From an uncultured Bacteroidaceae bacterium (GTDB lineage Bacteria; Bacteroidota; Bacteroidia; Bacteroidales; Bacteroidaceae), in assembly GCA_904501775.1 (NCBI GenBank), contig CAJGCJ010000005.1:1-31496 (forward strand): DNA of 31,496 nucleotides, read 5' to 3'. Numbering within the stretch: the stretch's first letter is position 1; each line of letters opens with the position of its first letter. This document shows, piece by piece, positions 28,001 to 31,496 of the stretch. Below the pieces are notes generated by a model, which was given only the letters and a program-made list of their open reading frames with translations, was not told where the DNA came from and ran no database searches. The position numbers were made by a program, and so were the translations under genes.

Positions 28001-28180
28001 TTCGTTCTTGGTGTCATGCCACTGCTTTTTGCACATGGCGCTGGAGCTTCGGCGCGTCTGTCGCTGGGAACAGCCGTAGTATTCGGAATGTTTCTCAACA
28101 CACTTGTTGCCACCCTTTACATTCCCAACTGGTACGAGTGGATGCAGGGACTGGAAGAGCGTATCAGAGGAACGAAATAG
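25061..28180 (+). CDS. RND multidrug efflux pump, HAE1 (AcrB/MexB) family
   Basis: The 1039-residue product has the full AcrB length and layout. The first membrane helix (FIHRPIFATVLSLLMLVAGM) is followed by the SITPPTVQVNAVYPGASA porter entry. Membrane helices at about 340-520 carry the proton-relay Asp409-Asp410 in ILAIAIVVDDAIIVVENV. A second porter domain and final helices follow, with ALSAKNGILIVEFARDF holding the conserved Lys and RLRPILMTSFAFVLGVMPL near the end. Such pumps expel drugs, bile salts or other amphiphiles using the proton gradient. The substrate cannot be told. No TetR- or MarR-type repressor gene is adjacent. Confidence 0.97.
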   Translation: MNFAKFFIHRPIFATVLSLLMLVAGMVALFVLPIDQYPSITPPTVQVNAVYPGASAQTIAQTVGIPIEQQVNGVDNMIYMSSTSSSSGAYQLTVTFEVGTDIDMATVLVQNRVNIALNSLPSEVVQQGVTVQKQSSNIVLFITLTGDSLYNQLYLSNYAQLQLVDQLTRTSGVGAVNVMGAGEYSMRVWLDPEAMRIRNISPSEVYQAISKQNIAISAGSVGRTLSDNADNTFQYTLNVEGRLHSTEEFANIVIRNNGVEMLRLRDIAHIEIGSESYNSSSSLKGRPTAALAVYQSPGSSSLAVSKAVRERMEELSAAFPPGIEYQITLDTTDVVRSSINEVLYTLFETTALVILVIFMFLQNWRATVIPCLTIPVSLIGTLAIMQLLGFSINTLTLFGLILAIAIVVDDAIIVVENVTRIIDEEGLAPREATEKAMNEIAGPIIGVVLVMMAVFIPTTMISGISGQLYKQFALTIAASTLLSGVISLTLTPALCAIMLRPTPTGKQKWVAFRLFDRMYSHVQRIYDNVVEWLLPRPVIAAVSFIIMAVIALLLFVKWPTTFLPEEDDGYMIIAVQLPPAASLSRTEAVVKKVEKILASYPEVKTNISISGFSIMNSSEQSNAAGIFVVLKDWSERKGKGMSAAAVVERFNKEAYVAIEEAQCYAIVPPAIPGIGNVGGLQLQLEDRKALGETEIQKAINSIVENYSREKAIASATSSFEANVPQYYININRDKAISMGLDINNTLATLSYYMGAVYVNDFAMLGRTWQVKMSANELSQKEINDVLALSLANDKGEMVPFGSFISIEKTLGIDQVERYNLYNSATITCNTAAGYSSGELMKSIESLINSELGNEFGYEWTGVAYQEKSAGSTTTIILVLALLVAYLVLAAQYESWASPIAAVTGVPIALLGAIAGCWIIDIPVSIYTQIGIILLIALSAKNGILIVEFARDFRAAGNSIRQSAAEAGHVRLRPILMTSFAFVLGVMPLLFAHGAGASARLSLGTAVVFGMFLNTLVATLYIPNWYEWMQGLEERIRGTK

Positions 28181-28197
28181 AGTATTGCAGGCAACCA

Positions 28198-28230
28198 GCT
28201 CTATCGCATCATAAGAGAGCCTTGTTTTTT
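28198..28230 (+). terminator. Possible weak terminator of the efflux operon
   Basis: GCTCT (28198-28202) and AGAGC (28216-28220) can pair across a 13-nt loop, followed by CTTGTTTTTT. The T run is good but the stem is only 5 bp. Confidence 0.35.
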
Positions 28231-28233
28231 GTG

Positions 28234-28275
28234 TATATGAAATTAATCATTCGTATGATTAATTTCATATATTTG
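28234..28275 (+). promoter_or_regulatory. Palindromic operator overlapping the OPT transporter promoter
   Basis: TATATGAAATTAATCAT (28234-28250) and its exact reverse complement (28255-28271) form a 17-bp inverted repeat around TCGT. The right end overlaps TATATTTG (28268-28275), an exact TAnnTTTG -7 box, about 44 nt before the transporter ATG. No TTTG -33 box is present at the right distance; the palindrome occupies that place. This arrangement suggests a dimeric regulator acting at the promoter. Confidence 0.55.
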
Positions 28276-28318
28276 CAAAATGTTTTAAGCGAACATATTA
28301 CATAATACATATACACAA

Positions 28319-30307
28319 ATGAAACAAGAGAATGAAAAAGGGATGGGATTGCCCGAAAATGCGTTCCGTCCGTTGAAAGAGGGCGAGGAGTATCGCCCGT
28401 TAATGTCGCCCGACAAGGTGTACCCCGAGGTAAACTTCTGGTCGGTATCATGGGGTATAGCAATGGCTGTATTGTTTTCGGCAGCAGCTGCATACCTTGG
28501 ACTTAAGGTAGGACAGGTATTTGAAGCAGCTATTCCGATTGCCATTATCGCAGTGGGAGTATCGAGTGCAGCAAAGCGCAAAGGCGCATTGGGCGAGAAT
28601 GTGATAATACAAAGCATCGGTGCATGCTCGGGTGTCATCGTAGCAGGTGCCATCTTCACACTGCCTGCCTTGTATATTCTGCAGAGCAAATATCCCGAGA
28701 TGACCGTTACCTTTATGCAGATGTTTATAAGTTCACTGCTTGGTGGTGTACTTGGAATACTGTTCCTTATCCCCTTCCGTAAATATTTTGTAAGCGACAA
28801 GCATGGCGAATATCCCTTCCCCGAGGCTACTGCAAGTACACAGGTGCTTGTATCGGGCGAGAAGGGTGGCTCACAGGCCAAGCCATTGCTCATTGCCGGC
28901 ATCGTAGGTGGATTGTATGACTTCATTGTTGCCACATTCGGCTGGTGGAACGAGAATTTCACCACACGCGTATGTGCATGGGGCGAGATGCTTGCCGACA
29001 AGGCAAAGGTGGTACTTAAGATAAACACCGGCGCAGCCGTTCTTGGATTGGGCTATATTGTGGGACTCAAATATGCAGCCATCATCTGTGCCGGCTCATT
29101 GGCTGTGTGGTTGCTCATAATCCCCGGAATGAGCCTCTTCTTTGGCGATTCTGTGCTTAACGCATGGAACCCCTCAATAACCGAAACAGTAGGCAGCATG
29201 TCACCCGAGGTTATCTTCAAGGAGTATGCCAAGAGCATCGGTATCGGCGGTATCGCAATGGCCGGTATCATCGGCATCTTCAAGTCGTGGGGAATAATAA
29301 AGAGCGCCGTAAGCCTTGCTGCAAGTGAGTTTGGCGGCAAGAAGGAGGAGGTTAAAGTAAAGCGCACACAGAAGGACCTTTCTATGAAGATTATCCTCTT
29401 TGGCTCTATATTCACACTGTTACTTGTTACACTCTTCTTCTATTTCGATGTAATGGCAGGCAACCTGCTGCATACAGTAGTTGCAATACTGCTTGTTGCT
29501 GTTATAGCGTTCCTCTTTACAACCGTTGCAGCAAATGCCATTGCCATTGTGGGTACAAACCCCGTATCGGGAATGACACTTATGACCCTTATCCTTGCAT
29601 CTGTCATAATGGTAGCCGTCGGACTCAAGGGTGCAACAGGAATGGTTGCAGCTCTTGTAATGGGTGGCGTAGTGTGTACAGCACTCTCAATGGCAGGAGG
29701 TTTCATCACCGACCTCAAGATTGGTTACTGGCTTGGAAGCACTCCTGCAAAACAGCAGACATGGAAGTTCCTTGGTACATTGGTATCGGCAGCAACTGTA
29801 GGCGGTGTAATTATGATACTTAACAAGACCTACGGTTTCACAAGCGGTGCTTTGGCTGCACCCCAAGCCAATGCAATGGCAGCTGTCATTGACCCGTTGA
29901 TGAACGGTGTGGGCGCACCTTGGTTGCTCTATGGCATTGGAGCAGCGTTGGCTCTTGTGCTTACATACTTCAAGATTCCCGCATTGGCTTTTGCACTCGG
30001 TATGTTCATACCCCTTGAGCTTAATCTCCCCTTGTTGGTTGGTGGTGCTATAAATTGGTATGTCACAACACGCAGCAGCGACCAGCAGCTGAACAACGAA
30101 CGCGGCGAGAAGGGAACACTCCTTGCATCGGGATTCATTGCAGGTGGTGCGCTTATGGGTGTTGTAAGCGCAGCTATGCGTTTCGGTGGAATAAACCTTA
30201 TCAACGACAGTTGGTTGGCTAACCCATGGAGCGAGGTTATCTCACTTGCAGCATATGCACTGCTCATTCTATATCTTGTAAAGGCAAGTATGAGCATCAA
30301 ACGCTGA
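28319..30307 (+). CDS. OPT-family oligopeptide (or metal-chelate) transporter
   Basis: The 662-residue inner-membrane protein has many hydrophobic segments. After a soluble N-terminus (EENEYRPLMSP-like acidic start) come SWGIAMAVLFSAAAAYLGLK and VGQVFEAAIPIAIIAVG, the opening of the bacterial OPT family. KYFVSDKHGEYPFPEATAST is the conserved loop, and the C-terminal repeat has VTYFKIPALAFALGMF-like and PLELNLPLLVGGAINWYV sequence. The family imports oligopeptides in bacteria and metal chelates in plants; the substrate here is not determined. The gene stands alone with its own promoter and palindromic site, and ends at a strong terminator shared with the convergent small gene. Confidence 0.93.
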   Translation: MKQENEKGMGLPENAFRPLKEGEEYRPLMSPDKVYPEVNFWSVSWGIAMAVLFSAAAAYLGLKVGQVFEAAIPIAIIAVGVSSAAKRKGALGENVIIQSIGACSGVIVAGAIFTLPALYILQSKYPEMTVTFMQMFISSLLGGVLGILFLIPFRKYFVSDKHGEYPFPEATASTQVLVSGEKGGSQAKPLLIAGIVGGLYDFIVATFGWWNENFTTRVCAWGEMLADKAKVVLKINTGAAVLGLGYIVGLKYAAIICAGSLAVWLLIIPGMSLFFGDSVLNAWNPSITETVGSMSPEVIFKEYAKSIGIGGIAMAGIIGIFKSWGIIKSAVSLAASEFGGKKEEVKVKRTQKDLSMKIILFGSIFTLLLVTLFFYFDVMAGNLLHTVVAILLVAVIAFLFTTVAANAIAIVGTNPVSGMTLMTLILASVIMVAVGLKGATGMVAALVMGGVVCTALSMAGGFITDLKIGYWLGSTPAKQQTWKFLGTLVSAATVGGVIMILNKTYGFTSGALAAPQANAMAAVIDPLMNGVGAPWLLYGIGAALALVLTYFKIPALAFALGMFIPLELNLPLLVGGAINWYVTTRSSDQQLNNERGEKGTLLASGFIAGGALMGVVSAAMRFGGINLINDSWLANPWSEVISLAAYALLILYLVKASMSIKR

Positions 30308-30325
30308 TAGAACTATCACTCTATT

Positions 30326-30371
30326 ATAGAACATTCCCCATGAGTCACATGATTCATGGGGAATGTTCTAT
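30326..30371 (+). terminator. Strong intrinsic terminator after the OPT gene
   Basis: An 18-bp perfect stem joins 30326-30343 to 30354-30371; additional inner pairs (with one G-T) shorten the loop to about 4 nt. It is followed on the plus strand by TTTCTTTTTGGATTTTTT, a good T run. The DUF4491 stop codon on the minus strand lies inside the right arm (30368-30370), so both convergent transcripts share the structure. Confidence 0.85.
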
Positions 30372-30658
30372 TTTCTTTTTGGATTTTTTGGAAACCACCC
30401 CTTCTCTACCCTCTTCTTTTGTGCGAACACCTCGCCTATGCTCCAGAACGACGAGAAGGCTACAACACCAAGAAGAATAGATATTATAAGGTTGTGTACG
30501 AGCAACGACACCGCACCCGTCACAATACCCAGCAGCAGAAACAGCCACCAGCTTCTAACACCCCAATAATACTCGGCCTTAATGACCAGCGGATGAAACA
30601 CTCCTATTATAATGAATGTAGCAAGTCCTATCGCTACTCCCGAAAAATTAATATCCAT
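30368..30658 (-). CDS. DUF4491-type small membrane protein
   Basis: The 96-residue product starts at the ATG at 30658 (an upstream GTG two codons earlier is less likely). It has three hydrophobic segments: FSGVAIGLATFIIIGVFHPL, WWLFLLLGIVTGAVSLLV and IISILLGVVAFSSFWSI. Between and after them are HPLVIKAEYYWG and the C-terminal KKRVEKGWFPKNPKRK. I recognise these as the conserved blocks of DUF4491, a Bacteroidetes/Firmicutes inner-membrane family without known function. The basic tail is probably cytoplasmic. It has its own promoter and is divergent from the fucosidase gene. Confidence 0.85.
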   Translation of the reverse strand: MDINFSGVAIGLATFIIIGVFHPLVIKAEYYWGVRSWWLFLLLGIVTGAVSLLVHNLIISILLGVVAFSSFWSIGEVFAQKKRVEKGWFPKNPKRK

Positions 30659-30684
30659 ATTCACTAACTCTTTTAAGTTCGTTG

Positions 30685-30715
30685 CAAAAGTAACAGTATA
30701 GGAGTAAAATACAAA
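30685..30715 (-). promoter_or_regulatory. Promoter for the DUF4491 gene
   Basis: On the minus strand TTTG (30712-30715), a 19-nt spacer and TACTTTTG (30685-30692) match the Bacteroidetes consensus exactly, about 27 nt before the ATG. Confidence 0.65.
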
Positions 30716-30719
30716 AAAA

Positions 30720-30751
30720 TTTGCATAGTTCGTGAGCGGACTCTATTTTTG
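30720..30751 (+). promoter_or_regulatory. Promoter for the GH29 fucosidase gene
   Basis: TTTG (30720-30723), a 20-nt spacer and TATTTTTG (30744-30751) match the consensus exactly, about 29 nt before the ATG at 30781. Its -33 box lies 4 nt from that of the divergent DUF4491 promoter. Confidence 0.7.
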
Positions 30752-30780
30752 TAAAAATAACCTTTTATAAACAAAACACT

Positions 30781-31496
30781 ATGATATCTTTGAAGAACAT
30801 ATTAGGAGCAGGAGCACTGTCGCTGCTGACCCTTCTGCCGGCAAATGTCGAAGCACAAGAATACATCCCCACAGCCGAGAATCTGCAGTCTCGTCAGGAG
30901 TTCTCGGACAGCAAGTTCGGTATATTCATCCATTGGGGTATATACAGCATGTTCGCACAGGGCGAATGGTACTTGCAGAACTACCCTATCGACAAAAACG
31001 AGTATGCAAAGGCTGCCGATGCCTTCTATCCCCACCGTTTCAATGCCAAGGAGTGGGTATCGGCGATTAAGGAGTCGGGAGCCAAGTATATATGCTTCAC
31101 ATCGCGTCATCACGACAGTTTCTCGATGTGGGACACCGAACAGAGCGAATATAATATTGTAGATGCAACCCCCTTCAAGCGCGATGTATTGAAAGAACTT
31201 GCCGAAGAGTGCGAGAAACAGGATATCAGACTTCACCTATACTATTCACACATCGACTGGGCACGCGACGAATACCCATTGGGACGCACAGGAACACAGG
31301 TTATAGGCCGAGTAAGGACAAACGAAAACTGGCCGGCATACTACGACTTCATGAACAAGCAGCTTACCGAGCTTCTTACAAAATATGGCAAGATTGGAGC
31401 TATATGGTTCGACGGCAAATGGGACCGCGATCAGGACAGCGTACCCTTCAACTGGCAACTCGACGAGCAGTATGCCATGATACACCGTCTGCAACC
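30781..31496 (+). CDS. Secreted GH29 alpha-L-fucosidase, C-terminus cut by window edge
   Basis: The first 238 codons are present with no stop. A signal peptide (MISLKNILGAGALSLLTLLP, probable cut after VEA at 23-25) precedes the GH29 barrel. Recognisable blocks are KFGIFIHWGIYSMFAQGEWY at 45-64, KYICFTSRHHDSFSMWDT at 102-119 (the conserved HH pair) and IGAIWFDGKWD at 205-215, where Asp211 is the catalytic nucleophile of this retaining family. It would remove alpha-L-fucose from glycans in the periplasm or outside. The acid/base residue and any C-terminal domain lie beyond the window. It has its own promoter, and may open a further glycan locus to the right. Confidence 0.92.
   Translation, partial: MISLKNILGAGALSLLTLLPANVEAQEYIPTAENLQSRQEFSDSKFGIFIHWGIYSMFAQGEWYLQNYPIDKNEYAKAADAFYPHRFNAKEWVSAIKESGAKYICFTSRHHDSFSMWDTEQSEYNIVDATPFKRDVLKELAEECEKQDIRLHLYYSHIDWARDEYPLGRTGTQVIGRVRTNENWPAYYDFMNKQLTELLTKYGKIGAIWFDGKWDRDQDSVPFNWQLDEQYAMIHRLQ

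Noticed and set aside
28285..29028. 247-codon minus-strand open frame over the OPT gene and its promoter
   Set aside because: Fully antisense to the OPT N-terminal half; no homology recognised and no promoter on that strand.
1..31496. tRNA/rRNA genes, CRISPR arrays, insertion sequences or integrase sites
   Set aside because: No tRNA cloverleaf end, no regularly spaced repeats, no transposase or integrase motifs and no target-site duplications were seen by eye.

Overview
The window looks like chromosomal DNA from an anaerobic member of the Bacteroidales (Bacteroides/Prevotella/Muribaculaceae-like; genus not resolved). The grounds are a SusC/SusD outer-membrane pair, many lipoproteins with Bacteroidetes-style signal peptides, two GH92 alpha-mannosidases, and promoters of the Bacteroidetes type (TTTG, about 19-20 nt, then TAnnTTTG) in front of several transcription units. 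No tRNA, rRNA, CRISPR array, transposase or phage gene was seen. Both ends of the window cut through genes.

Region 1 (1-9850, minus strand) is a surface-protein operon read right to left. It encodes a 1128-residue lipoprotein with several fasciclin (FAS1) units, a SusC-like TonB-dependent transporter, a SusD-like lipoprotein, and a second FAS1 lipoprotein that runs off the left edge. A strong promoter match lies at 9784-9814. No glycoside hydrolase, peptidase, sensor or sigma factor is visible in this unit, so its ligand cannot be read from the sequence. It is the least explained system in the window.

Region 2 (9854-15383, minus strand) is a tightly packed metabolic cluster in the order etfB, etfA, an enlarged acyl-CoA dehydrogenase, a SlyD-like FKBP isomerase with a Cys-rich metal-binding tail, and aroC (chorismate synthase). 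It starts at a TAnnTTTG promoter and ends at a perfect 26-bp hairpin. The EtfB carries the DGDTAQVGP loop seen in ETFs of anaerobes, including electron-bifurcating ones.

Region 3 (15497-22496, plus strand) is a mannoside-processing operon: a secreted GH5 (mannanase-like), a cytoplasmic ROK-family sugar kinase lacking the usual zinc motif, a GH92 with a cleavable signal peptide, and a lipoprotein GH92. The two GH92 genes overlap by 4 bp. The likely flow is cleavage of beta- and alpha-mannosidic links outside the cytoplasm, uptake of the sugar, and phosphorylation by the kinase.

Region 4 (22523-28180, plus strand) is a three-gene RND efflux pump: outer-membrane factor, adaptor lipoprotein and HAE1-type pump. 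A hairpin separates it from the mannoside genes, and it has no recognisable promoter of its own.

Region 5 (28181-31496) holds an OPT-family transporter (plus) whose promoter is overlapped by a 17-bp perfect palindrome, a small DUF4491-type membrane protein (minus) convergent with it across a hairpin terminator, and the first 238 codons of a secreted GH29 alpha-L-fucosidase (plus). The last two genes diverge from back-to-back promoters whose -33 boxes are 4 nt apart.
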